A stretch of 30,875 nucleotides of DNA from a virus, in the IMG/VR virus record IMGVR_UViG_3300010331_000031, positions 1-30,875 of that record. The stretch is one strand, 5' to 3'. A program made the translations under genes and the position numbers. The first letter of the stretch is position 1; each line of letters opens with the position of its first letter. The notes under the pieces are model-generated. The model made no database searches, was not told where the DNA came from, and saw only the letters and a list, made by a program, of their open reading frames with translations. Below are positions 14,148-22,795 of the stretch, one piece after another.

Positions 14148-15152
14148 TTAAGCACTATTATTGTTCTGATACATAAAAATACGGAAAGTAAAGATTTGAG
14201 TAGTGTAACTTTGAGCCGAAGCTGCATAGTTTGTTATCTTTATTACTGGTCGTATTTGCATACCACTTGTTTCTATACTTGTGACAGCAACTAAGTTAGT
14301 AGCTAGTTGAAATTCTGCATAATGTTGATTACTTGTGTTTGTTTGACCACTCCATTTTACTACCGAGTCATAAGCAATTTTATTACCAGGAATGTCAATC
14401 CATGCACCATTAACAGTTCTTGTTGTATTTGCACCTATAGTAGCAGAGTCTGTAAGGTCTATGTCTAAATTGCTAGGTAAAGCAAAAGAATATTTATCTG
14501 AGTTAAAAATATAAGGACTGTCTTGAGTAAGAGAAATTAATTGTATTTTATAAAATATCTTAGTTCCAGCAGCTAATACTCCTGGATAAGTCGTAATATA
14601 TCCTCGTACTAAATTGTTAGCATAATCATAAAACGGCGAAAAGCTTCCATTACTTGAGTTACCAGCAATAATATTTGCACTTTGACCTTCAATTTGCCAT
14701 GTACCACGTAATATATACTTACCCATTAAGCCAGATGGAATAGTTATTTCCCAAGAGTTTACTCCTCCTGGTGCTATTACAAAACCATCAAGACTTTTTG
14801 AGGTTTGCTCTAAAGTACCTTGTGATATAAAGTTGAATACTCGGTTTTTAGGGTAAATCCGCCAGTGCAAGTTGCCTGTAAACTTAGAGCCAGCAGATTG
14901 AGCACCTTTAAATACCCTGAGTTCATTACCAACAGTGTAATTTATAATCGTATCAGATAAAAATCTTTCACCAATAGTAGACTGACCAGGATATTCTAGG
15001 AATATACTATAGTAATCTCCGTCGGTATACTTATCAGACATTGTAAAATTGGCAGGAATATCAACGTTGATATATTCCTTAGTACCAGAATAGTACCCTA
15101 CAGGATACCAGAAGTCTGAATGAAAGATGAAGTTATCTGGATTGATAGCCAT
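14148..15152 (-). CDS. Beta-rich virion appendage protein
   Basis: A 334-residue protein rich in Asn, Thr, Tyr, Ser and Ile, predicted almost all beta. No enzyme motif is visible. The N-terminus MAINPDNFIFHSDFWYPVGYYSG resembles the head of phage appendage proteins that sit on a tail or head fibre. It is coupled by TAATG to the small protein upstream and ends before a promoter. The late-operon context suggests a tail or capsid fibre component; receptor binding is possible but not shown. Confidence 0.6.
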   Translation of the reverse strand: MAINPDNFIFHSDFWYPVGYYSGTKEYINVDIPANFTMSDKYTDGDYYSIFLEYPGQSTIGERFLSDTIINYTVGNELRVFKGAQSAGSKFTGNLHWRIYPKNRVFNFISQGTLEQTSKSLDGFVIAPGGVNSWEITIPSGLMGKYILRGTWQIEGQSANIIAGNSSNGSFSPFYDYANNLVRGYITTYPGVLAAGTKIFYKIQLISLTQDSPYIFNSDKYSFALPSNLDIDLTDSATIGANTTRTVNGAWIDIPGNKIAYDSVVKWSGQTNTSNQHYAEFQLATNLVAVTSIETSGMQIRPVIKITNYAASAQSYTTQIFTFRIFMYQNNNSA

Positions 15153-15370
15153 TACTTATCCAATTCTTGAATGACGTTTTTTGTAGGGACTGTAATAGCC
15201 ACTACATAGTTACCTTTCGGAGCACGACCAATCAGAACACGGTCTACTCCCGACTCATCACGTACTACTTTAGTACGATTCTCTGATTCAAGTTGGTCAG
15301 CGATACTATTAATAACCGTAGCTAAATCAGCTGGGGACATACCAGGAGTAGCTCGCATGACCGAAATCAT
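15152..15370 (-). CDS. Small appendage-associated protein
   Basis: A 72-residue protein with an N-terminal helix (PADLATVINSIADQLESENRT) and a beta hairpin VDRVLIGRAPKGNYVVAIT. The phrase LIGRAPKGNYVVAI follows the pattern of short segments in phage fibre proteins where an attachment strand is followed by the fibre body. It is coupled by TAATG to genes on both sides, which are fibre-like, so a linker or fibre-chaperone role is possible. No firm family assignment. Confidence 0.6.
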   Translation of the reverse strand: MISVMRATPGMSPADLATVINSIADQLESENRTKVVRDESGVDRVLIGRAPKGNYVVAITVPTKNVIQELDK

Positions 15371-15888
15371 TAAATCTTCTCCGTAGCCTGAACGTAGATT
15401 ACACCATTAAATGTAAGACTATTACCTAGTCCTGAGGCAACATATTGGTTTCCTAACATAGGAGCAATGCTTGTTCCTGCACCAGCTTCTATACCAGGGA
15501 CTGCGTGTCCCGCATAACCACCATACCACGAACATGTAAATACAAGATTGTCTCGTGTACGCCCCACTGGTGGCTGAACAACTGGAAGGTTATCTTTACG
15601 AGCACCATTTATAATACTTACGCCATTGATTGCTACTGTATAACTATAAGTCTTAGTTGTGCCTAAGTCATTTACTGTCCATCCATTAGCGTCTACGTAA
15701 CGGTCTACTGCAATTTTATCAGAGCTAATAGCTCCTGTTGCAATTTTTTCTCTTGTTACTGAACCATTTTTAAGGTTATCAGAATCAATGTTTCCATTGA
15801 CGACTTCCGTAATAGCTGCATACCTACTGTTCCAAAGGTTTGGTGAGGCAGCGTCTCCTGGTGCAATAGGGGTAATGTTAATTATCAT
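15370..15888 (-). CDS. Small tail or head fibre protein
   Basis: A 172-residue protein starting at ATG 15888 behind TAGGAG. Residues 25-60 (NGNIDSDNLKNGSVTREKIATGAISSDKIAVD) form the I/L-x-S/T-x-x-K-I ladder found in trimeric phage fibre shafts. The last 100 residues are a beta-rich, Gly-rich domain likely to be a small trimeric tip. It fits a short fibre attached to the virion; whether it binds a receptor is unknown. Confidence 0.7.
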   Translation of the reverse strand: MIINITPIAPGDAASPNLWNSRYAAITEVVNGNIDSDNLKNGSVTREKIATGAISSDKIAVDRYVDANGWTVNDLGTTKTYSYTVAINGVSIINGARKDNLPVVQPPVGRTRDNLVFTCSWYGGYAGHAVPGIEAGAGTSIAPMLGNQYVASGLGNSLTFNGVIYVQATEKI

Positions 15889-15897
15889 ATTATTCTC

Positions 15898-18309
15898 CTA
15901 TAGTTTCTTTGCTTTATATGTGAACTGCACTCCCATGAATGCAACTTGATTGTTTACAGCGTCCCTGCGTACCTGGAATTGCATGTAGCGAGAGTATCCT
16001 GAGATAGCTGTTTTCTTCGGCTTAAACGCTGTAGCACCAGTAATGATGGTTCCATCGTCAATGAAGAACTCGCCAATTTTTGCTCCACCTACGTTAAGTT
16101 GCTGTTCTTTTTCTCTAGGTGCACCCTCGAAATCCTTATCGCTACCGAAAGTAATTGGGAATGATTTACCTACTGCTTGGACTAATGGGAAGTATCGTTT
16201 GAACTTCTTACGTTGTCCAGGCAATCCTCTTGAATCATACTTCAATCTGTAGTCAAAGTCAATCGGAGCACCGAGAGAGTTAAAATCGGTTTCTGCGTAA
16301 TAGAGGCTTGCCACTTGTGAGCTAAACTCTACTAGTTCCATCTGGTCATCAGAGTCTGAGTAGAACAACGCTCGTGATACATAAGTATCTGTGTCTAACA
16401 TCCATTCACTATAGTCATTACTAAAGATAGCTGTTATATCGTGTGTGCTTGCAAACTCAGAAGCCATGTATGCACGAACTTGACTTTTCCATAAGTTTAA
16501 AGTAATTTCATGCTTTAATGGACAGTTGTCGAATAGTGGTTGAATTAATCCTGATAGTTTTTCATCTTTTGCACCATTAAATCGGTAGATACCATCATGT
16601 GCTACAAAGTAGATGTAGTTAGGGTCAGAGATTACGCCCCTGCGTGATAGAGCACCTTCATTACCAGTTGATTCACGGAGGAAGTAATTCCCTCGGTCAG
16701 AACCACTTAGAACATATTTCATGTCTTGTGTCAAGATGATTAGATTGTCTTGGAATGGAATCAATGCTGTGATTGGTGAGCCATTCTTAGGACGAGGAAC
16801 ATAAATAAACGATACTGAAAGCCATTGATAGTACCATTGCTGACGTATTGGTGAATTTGATGGATTTCCTGGATTCTCTGAGAATACCATACGGTTAGCG
16901 TCAGCTGCTGATACACCAAACATACGGTCTTTGTGGAAACAAATCTCTTTAAGGATAGGAAGTTCTGTATCAATAATGTATTCAATACCTGTGTTTTGAA
17001 CTGTAACGTCATCAATGAATACATTATCACTAGCGGCTTTAAACTCAAGTGAGGTTACGTCTACACCAGGAGTGTAATAGAACTCACGCTTTACCCATGC
17101 TGTTGTAACAGGGTTTGTAGTACCTACCAATGCCGTAGTACCGTTATTAAGTGTAAGAAATGTGTTACCAGTAGCAGTTGAACCTTTAACATAGTAACTA
17201 ATTTTGTATCGTCTATTAGTTTCCATGCCTATCAAGAGAACTGCACCACGAATACCTGAAGCTGCTGTAACTTGTAATGAAGCAGGAGTAGATTGAAAGT
17301 CTGATGTAACACGGGCGATACTTGAACCACTGATTGCTGACCAGCTAGTCGTATTTACTGCAAAGCTAGGGTTAGTAACTAAATTGAGAGCTGATGTCTC
17401 AAGCGTTCCGTCCCATGCTGTGAGTTGGTCGTATCCATTTACCCAGAAAACTTTACCATCACCATTTGTAAATGAATAGTTACTAGCACTAGCAGAGAGT
17501 CCAGTAAGTAGTGGACTAAGATTTTTAGTAGATTCGTCAACCATATACATTGTAGTACCATAAGCCGCTACTGTTCTGTTCACTGTATCATCTCTATTAA
17601 AACGATAAGCACCTAATGGTTTTGCTTCGGGGGCTGTGTATACTCTATGTAGGATACCGTATGTCTGAATACTTGCACCTAAAATACCAGAGTTACCAGC
17701 GTAAGCCATAGTGCCTACTGTACTTGTCTTTAATTTAGCTAAACCAGTACCATCATCTTGAAGATATATTACCATCCAATATTTGTTACCGATTGTCAAT
17801 AGTGGTGAATTGAGAAATCGAGCCTTAAGCCATGCAAAACTAGTCCCTAAGTCTGAAATAGAGGAACGTGTAATTCGTGTTGAGGGCTTATTGCCGTCAT
17901 CATTATAAATGTCTATACGTAATGCAGAGTTGGATGTATTAGTAGCTGTCTGTAAGTCAATAGCCGTTAAACGCCCCGTAGAAGCCGCTGTAAACGGTTG
18001 TAGCTGAATAAACGTCTCAATACCCACATTAACGTCACTAGCGCCCGTAGCGGACGTATTAGACACGTTGAGGGCTTCTGACAATGGAGTAACATACTGT
18101 CCTGAGCCTTTGCGCGTAGAAACTGCTACTTCACGACCGCCTAATGTTTGTGCATATAAACGAAAGTCATGTGCCTCAGGGGTACGTCCTGGTTGCATTT
18201 CATCAACTGGACTAACCATATCAAGACCAGCAAGCCTTGTAATAACATCACCAGATGTACTATTACCAGATACTTTAGGAATCTGTACCTTACTAAATCG
18301 ACTAGCCAT
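15898..18309 (-). CDS. Tail nozzle-like protein with inserted carbohydrate-binding-like domains
   Basis: An 803-residue protein. The core is beta-propeller-like, as in podoviral nozzle proteins (T7 gp12 role): N-terminal MASRFSKVQIPKVSG, then ICFHKDRMFGVS, FQDNLIILTQDMKYVLSGS and NYIYFVAHDGIYRFNG (about residues 450-600). Two beta-sandwich-like insertions are visible. Residues about 85-220 resemble a jelly roll (LRIDIYNDDGNKPS, WLKARFLNSPLLTIGNKYWMVI). Residues about 300-440 resemble a CBM_4_9-type module (NLVTNPSFAVNTTSWS, RYKISYYVKG, FIDDVTVQNTG). It follows the adaptor gene by two bases in the operon, so it closes the tail tube. Confidence 0.75.
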   Translation of the reverse strand: MASRFSKVQIPKVSGNSTSGDVITRLAGLDMVSPVDEMQPGRTPEAHDFRLYAQTLGGREVAVSTRKGSGQYVTPLSEALNVSNTSATGASDVNVGIETFIQLQPFTAASTGRLTAIDLQTATNTSNSALRIDIYNDDGNKPSTRITRSSISDLGTSFAWLKARFLNSPLLTIGNKYWMVIYLQDDGTGLAKLKTSTVGTMAYAGNSGILGASIQTYGILHRVYTAPEAKPLGAYRFNRDDTVNRTVAAYGTTMYMVDESTKNLSPLLTGLSASASNYSFTNGDGKVFWVNGYDQLTAWDGTLETSALNLVTNPSFAVNTTSWSAISGSSIARVTSDFQSTPASLQVTAASGIRGAVLLIGMETNRRYKISYYVKGSTATGNTFLTLNNGTTALVGTTNPVTTAWVKREFYYTPGVDVTSLEFKAASDNVFIDDVTVQNTGIEYIIDTELPILKEICFHKDRMFGVSAADANRMVFSENPGNPSNSPIRQQWYYQWLSVSFIYVPRPKNGSPITALIPFQDNLIILTQDMKYVLSGSDRGNYFLRESTGNEGALSRRGVISDPNYIYFVAHDGIYRFNGAKDEKLSGLIQPLFDNCPLKHEITLNLWKSQVRAYMASEFASTHDITAIFSNDYSEWMLDTDTYVSRALFYSDSDDQMELVEFSSQVASLYYAETDFNSLGAPIDFDYRLKYDSRGLPGQRKKFKRYFPLVQAVGKSFPITFGSDKDFEGAPREKEQQLNVGGAKIGEFFIDDGTIITGATAFKPKKTAISGYSRYMQFQVRRDAVNNQVAFMGVQFTYKAKKL

Positions 18310-18311
18310 GG

Positions 18312-18959
18312 CTACCTGCCTACTTGACGGTTCTTCATCCTTATCGGACCTCCGCCTATTCTAAAGCCATATCGGTTTGCCATTTGTTCTATTTTTGCAC
18401 GGAACTCGCTTTTAGTAAGTAGACCTTCATCTGAATCACCTTCACGGTATTGTACACGATAGAAAGCACCTAAGATGAGTGCTTCTTCATATTCTGCTGG
18501 CACTTCTGGGATATCGCTATCCTGTAATAGTGTCTTTGGAACTTTATTGTAATAAATTGTCATATTGTATTCGAGGTCAATAGGACGAGATGTAATAAGT
18601 TTGCCTCCGTATAATGTCCAGTTAATAACTGAACCTACATCTGTAGATACTGGGCTTGGAAAACGACCATTGAATGTCTGGAAGTCCATGAACTTATTTT
18701 TAATGTCTACCGCTTGACCGCTAGGACTTGTGATAACTATTGATTGTAGATGTGAAACATCGTCTGGGAACTGAAACATATATGCACCCTGTGGAAGATT
18801 ACCTGTAAAAATCTTTTCCGTAAAAGGCAGTTCAAATTCACTAAAGATATCTCGCTGTGCGTCATTAATAAAGTTGTCAAGTACTTGTGTGTCGAAATCT
18901 TCGTCATCAAGTTTGTCAACTAATATCCTATTTCTAATTCCTGCTAATGTGTAACTCAT
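18312..18959 (-). CDS. Head-tail adaptor (tail tubular protein A-like)
   Basis: A 215-residue protein. Residues 1-45 (LAGIRNRILVDKLDDEDFDTQVLDNFINDAQRDIFSEFELPF) match the helical start of podoviral adaptors that dock on the portal ring. The central part is beta-rich, and a C-terminal helix pair holds PEVPAEYEEALILGAFYRVQYREGD, characteristic of this family. In T7-like phages gp11 plays this role and is followed by the nozzle gp12, as seen here. The start is ATG 18959 behind AGAGGA. Confidence 0.8.
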   Translation of the reverse strand: MSYTLAGIRNRILVDKLDDEDFDTQVLDNFINDAQRDIFSEFELPFTEKIFTGNLPQGAYMFQFPDDVSHLQSIVITSPSGQAVDIKNKFMDFQTFNGRFPSPVSTDVGSVINWTLYGGKLITSRPIDLEYNMTIYYNKVPKTLLQDSDIPEVPAEYEEALILGAFYRVQYREGDSDEGLLTKSEFRAKIEQMANRYGFRIGGGPIRMKNRQVGR

Positions 18960-18986
18960 ATGTATACTATATCCTCTTATTTTACT

Positions 18987-19262
18987 TTAGTCAATAGGGT
19001 CTGTCTCTACGTTAAGCTCTTTGTATTGAGCCTCAAAGTCAGTAGGAGTTATGCCTATTTTCTCTCCTTTTCGACTAGTTAGAAGATAGTTACCTATTGT
19101 GACTATAATATCACCATATTGAGGGTGATTTATTATTTTATCTTCTTTAACTTCTTCTTTAATAACAATGAGACCATGGAACAAGTCTCTTGCTTCTTTG
19201 TCCATGATATCGTAGCCCTTTTGGTGCATAGCCAAATTTTTTGGCATGTATTCTTTTTTCAT
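18987..19262 (-). CDS. PGDYG-like small protein
   Basis: 91 residues from ATG 19262. An upstream in-frame ATG (19280) lies inside the GGAGGAG ribosome site and is rejected. That site is read in the overlapping frame as the C-terminal WRRTT of the upstream collar protein. The C-terminal half (GDIIVTIGNYLLTSRKGEKIGITPTDFEAQYKEL) follows the pattern of PGDYG-type phage proteins, where GDYI, a KGE turn, a P-x-x-F position and a final Y-E-x are conserved. Function in that group is unknown. Stop and start overlap as TAATG, indicating coupling. Confidence 0.6.
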   Translation of the reverse strand: MKKEYMPKNLAMHQKGYDIMDKEARDLFHGLIVIKEEVKEDKIINHPQYGDIIVTIGNYLLTSRKGEKIGITPTDFEAQYKELNVETDPID

Positions 19263-20008
19263 TATGTTGTTCTCCTCCATATATAAACTGTAACGTATGG
19301 TTGCAGGTTGTTGTGTGCTCCACCACCACCAGCTGGTTGTGTTTGTTGACCTTGGTCATAAGCACCAGACGCAGCATCGGCAACATAGTCTTTACGAACT
19401 GCAGGACCAGAGTTAGCGGTGACGTACTGACCGTGGGTGTGCCAGGGCATTTCAGCTTGGCTTAGTGTATGGGTTTCAGCTCCACCAGTTGAACCTGCTG
19501 TAGAGAACGTACCTGACACAGCCTTACCTACAGGAACTCGTCCCTCGGCGTATGCTACCCAAGTACCGAAACCAAGTAACGTAGCTGGGTTAGTTGCTAC
19601 ATCTGCATTAAAGTACATTGAGCCTACTGGATAAGCTTCTTGCTTTGCTTGAGCTACAGCACTTGCAACTGCTGCTACGATAGCTGCTGTTACTGCTGTC
19701 GATACAGGCTTGTTAACGTCAGAAGTATTATCTGCATTACCTAAACCTACAGCTGCCTTATCTAATGCTCCCCATGATGTATCATAGTTTGTTGCACTAT
19801 TCTTTTTTAATACCTGTCCTATACTACCGCCAGTAGAGACACCTTGTCCATTTGTACCGTTAGTACCAGCAACTCCCTTTAAAGAGGAATATTGAATAAG
19901 TGTGTTCTGATATGTTCCGTCACCATTAGAAACAAGCGTAGGTATTAAATCTCCGCTGTTCGGTGCTACGTTAATTTCATACTCAGAGAGCTTCTTGTAT
20001 GTCGCCAT
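19262..20008 (-). CDS. Tail collar-domain fibre protein
   Basis: A 248-residue protein. A short collagen-like tract (GVAGTNGTNGQGVSTGG) near residue 45 and an Ala-rich helix (residues about 102-122) precede the C-terminal receptor-tip domain. This holds AYPVGSMYFN, LGFGTWV, EGRVPVG, GGAETHTLSQAEMPWHTHG and finally GAHNNLQPYVTVYIWRR, the standard phage tail-collar/short-fibre tip. The HTH motif normally coordinates an iron ion in the trimer, as in T4 gp12. It is likely a receptor-binding fibre. The start overlaps the end of the repeat fibre gene by 26 bases. Confidence 0.82.
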   Translation of the reverse strand: MATYKKLSEYEINVAPNSGDLIPTLVSNGDGTYQNTLIQYSSLKGVAGTNGTNGQGVSTGGSIGQVLKKNSATNYDTSWGALDKAAVGLGNADNTSDVNKPVSTAVTAAIVAAVASAVAQAKQEAYPVGSMYFNADVATNPATLLGFGTWVAYAEGRVPVGKAVSGTFSTAGSTGGAETHTLSQAEMPWHTHGQYVTANSGPAVRKDYVADAASGAYDQGQQTQPAGGGGAHNNLQPYVTVYIWRRTT

Positions 20009-21953
20009 TTTCTATTCTTCCTGCGATGAATCTTCCTTCTGTTGATATCATATTTATTATATCATCTTTAGTGAATTCTCCCACTATAATTTCCTTATTA
20101 TCTTCTGATAACCATATAAAGTTATCTTCAAATAGTAGAATTACATAATCATTATTACTTTTTATAATACCAAAGTCGTCATTTCCAATAATGAATATTC
20201 CGCTATCTACTGTGCTAACTTTTATTGTTCCAGTTTCTGGGCTAGAACCTTCATTAAGATTGCCGCTATCTGGTGAAGATGACTTAATAGAACCATAAGT
20301 ACCATTACTATTAATGTACCTATCATTAGGTATAAATACTTCTGGTATAGTATTTTTATCATATATACGGAACTTACCAACCTGAGGCTTGACTCCTAAA
20401 TATTCTATTCGGAATGAACCCACTTGAGGTTTATTATTAGTCTTTTGTACTCGGAAAAGTCCTACTTGAGTGATATTTGTGGTTGTTCTTACTCTAAAAC
20501 GACCAAGTTGTAGTCTATCACTCTGTAGTTTAACCCTAAATATACCTGTTTGTAATTTGTCATAAGTATTAAGAACACGAAACTTACCAGCTTGTGCTTT
20601 ATCGTACTTAACAGATATACGGAATTGACCTGTAATATCTTTTGTATTAGTAACACGAATTCGGAATACACCTACTTGTAGCTTGTCAGGGGTCGTGCGA
20701 ACCCTAAACTGACCTACTTGAGTGATATCTGTAGTACTTTTTACTCTAAACTTACCAGCTTGAGGTCGGTCTATGGGTGTTGAAACAAGGAACGAACCTA
20801 CTTGAGGCTTATCAAATGTAACTTTGACTCTGAACTTACCTATTTGTAAACGTAAAGGTTCACTTGCTATACGGAACTGACCTATTTGGTCTTTTGTATT
20901 AAGAGTTCTAATCCAGAATTTACCTATTTGAGTAATATCAAAAGTTTTCTTAACTCTGAATATACCAGTTTGAGTTTTGTCAAATACTTTCTTAACTCTA
21001 AATTGACCGAGTTGTACCTTATCGTAGGTCTGACGTACCCTAAACTGACCTACTTGTAATTGGTCAAATGTTTTCTTTACACGGAATTTACCTATTTGAT
21101 TTTTATCTAAGGTGACTCGTACTCTGAATTGACCAATCTGGTCTTTCTCTTGAACAGTAGCTGTAGGATAGTAAGCTGTTGCGTAGCCCTGACCATAACC
21201 CGCTATACCACCGTAACCACCACTATATCCATTTGCGGGAGCTGATGTAGGGGGTCCGACTACGACCCTAAACTGACCTACTTGAGTTTTATTTGTTATA
21301 GCATACATAGGAGCAGTGTCGCCACCCGTACCTGCTGAGAACTGTTTAACGTATAGATAGCTGTCTGCTTGATACGTACCTACACCCGAGTATACTGTTC
21401 CTATCGTTGGAGGAGTCGCTGTACTACTAAATGTCCATGTGCCTGGCTCTGCTACACTAGCTGCCCATATTTTTACTTGTCTTGATGTGCCTGATAAACG
21501 AGTACGAATAAAGTAATCTGTAGACATTCCCCATGCCATGTTTGTATACTGAACAACTCCTGTAGAGTCTTCATACATAACAATAGATTTAACACTTGAC
21601 ACTGGCACAAAGCTGATTGCATAACCTATAGTACTTGCTTCTGTAGTACCACCATAGCGAATATATGAAGCACCATAGCGACCAATACTGCCATCGCTAC
21701 CAGATTTGAATATCCAGAACTTAACAAGAGTCTCAATATTATCAGAGACTCCATTTAGTGGATTATAACCTAGTACACGAGAACCATTTGTAGTAGAGGC
21801 TAAAACACGAAGAAACTTGCCGTCAGCGTCACCACCATCAAGTATACGAAAATCAGAAGTACCATTGGCAATCTTAATAGCCCAGTCAGATTGTCCGCTG
21901 GTTATTATGTCTCCTACTGGGTATTCATCAAAGTTTGTAAAATAAGTTGCCAT
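19983..21953 (-). CDS. Long fibre protein with 19 tandem 14-residue repeats
   Basis: A 656-residue protein. Residues 1-215 form a beta-sandwich region with lectin-like (LamG/jelly roll-like) spacing. Residues about 216-270 are a Gly/Tyr-rich linker with one early QVGQFRV. Residues 272-537 are nineteen consecutive 14-residue units with the consensus Q-(I/V)-G-x-F-R-(V/I)-(K/R)-x-T-x-D-K-x, without gaps. The last 119 residues are acidic and Ser/Gly-rich. Periodic Gly, Phe and alternating Val suggest a beta-spiral or beta-solenoid shaft. It lies between two tail-collar genes, so a side or tail fibre is likely. ATG 21953 has AAAAGG upstream. Confidence 0.75.
   Translation of the reverse strand: MATYFTNFDEYPVGDIITSGQSDWAIKIANGTSDFRILDGGDADGKFLRVLASTTNGSRVLGYNPLNGVSDNIETLVKFWIFKSGSDGSIGRYGASYIRYGGTTEASTIGYAISFVPVSSVKSIVMYEDSTGVVQYTNMAWGMSTDYFIRTRLSGTSRQVKIWAASVAEPGTWTFSSTATPPTIGTVYSGVGTYQADSYLYVKQFSAGTGGDTAPMYAITNKTQVGQFRVVVGPPTSAPANGYSGGYGGIAGYGQGYATAYYPTATVQEKDQIGQFRVRVTLDKNQIGKFRVKKTFDQLQVGQFRVRQTYDKVQLGQFRVKKVFDKTQTGIFRVKKTFDITQIGKFWIRTLNTKDQIGQFRIASEPLRLQIGKFRVKVTFDKPQVGSFLVSTPIDRPQAGKFRVKSTTDITQVGQFRVRTTPDKLQVGVFRIRVTNTKDITGQFRISVKYDKAQAGKFRVLNTYDKLQTGIFRVKLQSDRLQLGRFRVRTTTNITQVGLFRVQKTNNKPQVGSFRIEYLGVKPQVGKFRIYDKNTIPEVFIPNDRYINSNGTYGSIKSSSPDSGNLNEGSSPETGTIKVSTVDSGIFIIGNDDFGIIKSNNDYVILLFEDNFIWLSEDNKEIIVGEFTKDDIINMISTEGRFIAGRIENGDIQEAL
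20343..21140 (-). repeat. Coding tandem repeat, 19 units of 42 bases
   Basis: A continuous 42-base period in the fibre gene. Units are conserved at the protein level (Q-x-G-x-F-R-V/I) but vary at most other codons, so the array is old or kept by selection rather than freshly duplicated. Unit 6 replaces FRV by FWI, unit 9 has FLV and unit 13 begins with Ile in place of Gln. Confidence 0.9.
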
Positions 21954-21967
21954 TGTATTGCCTTTTA

Positions 21968-21985
21968 TCTCATTGTATTGAGATT
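21968..21985 (-). promoter_or_regulatory. Small hairpin upstream of the repeat fibre gene
   Basis: ATCTCA and TGAGAT form a perfect 6-pair stem with a 6-base loop, ending 6 bases before AAAAGG, the ribosome site of the fibre gene. The loop contains a copy of the start-context string found at three start codons. It may tune translation; no T-tract is present. Confidence 0.3.
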
Positions 21986-21991
21986 AATCTG

Positions 21992-22795
21992 TTAGCTCGC
22001 TATAACCTCATAGTTAATTACCATAGTAGGTTGTAAAATTGGGTGAGAACCCCCACCAAATCCAAGGTTAAAGTTTACTCCATATAATACAGAGTTTGCG
22101 CCACCAGTTGAACCTGGGGGAGCTTTATACTGACCAGTAGTTCCCTGAGCAGTTACCATACCAGAAGTATTTGCAAAGAAGCTACCATTCTCTCCACCAT
22201 GAAGACCGATAGAACCAGTTGAGTTTGGAACTTGGGCTGCCGTAAGTTGGTGTGTTTCCGTACCTACTGTTGCACCAAGAGCAAGATTAAATGCTCCCGT
22301 AGTCTTTTTACCAGCAGTAGTAACGCCAGACATATCTTTTAATGTAAAAGTAGTTGATGTAGTTGTACCATATCCTGCGTTATTTAAAACATGGTCATAA
22401 AGTAGTGGAAAATCTGATTTATTAAGTACTTGTCCAGCCATAAATACACGACCATTTTGAGGTGTACTGTTAAGCGTTTGAATAATGTCACCTACTGCGA
22501 GAGATGTTTCACGTAGGATTGAGGCACTACAAATCCAACCAGTTCCGATTGAACGAGCCGTAGTACCTTTCTGTGCACGGACAACCGTCAGCGTATCAAC
22601 ACTAATCGCCGAAACAAGTACAATTTCACTGTTGCCCATAGTAGATAATTGACTAGGAGGAGTATAGGTCATAAAGAAAGGAACTGCTGGCATGGTTGTA
22701 CCATATCCCGCTTGAAGTGGAATTGAGGTAGCAGTAGTAGAAGCAGTCATTGTTCCTACTATTGCATTTGCCAAGTTCTTTCTATATTCAGCCAT
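21992..22795 (-). CDS. Tail collar-domain fibre protein (second copy)
   Basis: A 267-residue protein. Residues 1-100 form a beta domain with repeated short strands (TSIPLQAGYGTTMP, EIVLVSAISVDTLTVVRAQKGTTA) resembling the attachment region of phage fibres. Residues about 115-267 carry a tail-collar tip: GQVLNKSDFPLLYDHV, TFTLKDMSG, GTETHQLTAAQVP, and GGSHPILQPTMVINYEVIAS at the end. The HTHG metal motif of the other collar protein is replaced here by VPNSTG, so the tip may not bind iron in the same way. The ATG overlaps the previous gene by 8 bases. Confidence 0.78.
   Translation of the reverse strand: MAEYRKNLANAIVGTMTASTTATSIPLQAGYGTTMPAVPFFMTYTPPSQLSTMGNSEIVLVSAISVDTLTVVRAQKGTTARSIGTGWICSASILRETSLAVGDIIQTLNSTPQNGRVFMAGQVLNKSDFPLLYDHVLNNAGYGTTTSTTFTLKDMSGVTTAGKKTTGAFNLALGATVGTETHQLTAAQVPNSTGSIGLHGGENGSFFANTSGMVTAQGTTGQYKAPPGSTGGANSVLYGVNFNLGFGGGSHPILQPTMVINYEVIAS

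Noticed and set aside
20343-21140. CRISPR-like array
   Set aside because: The 42-base periodicity lies in an open reading frame, units are degenerate DNA with conserved amino acids, and there are no identical repeats with unique spacers.
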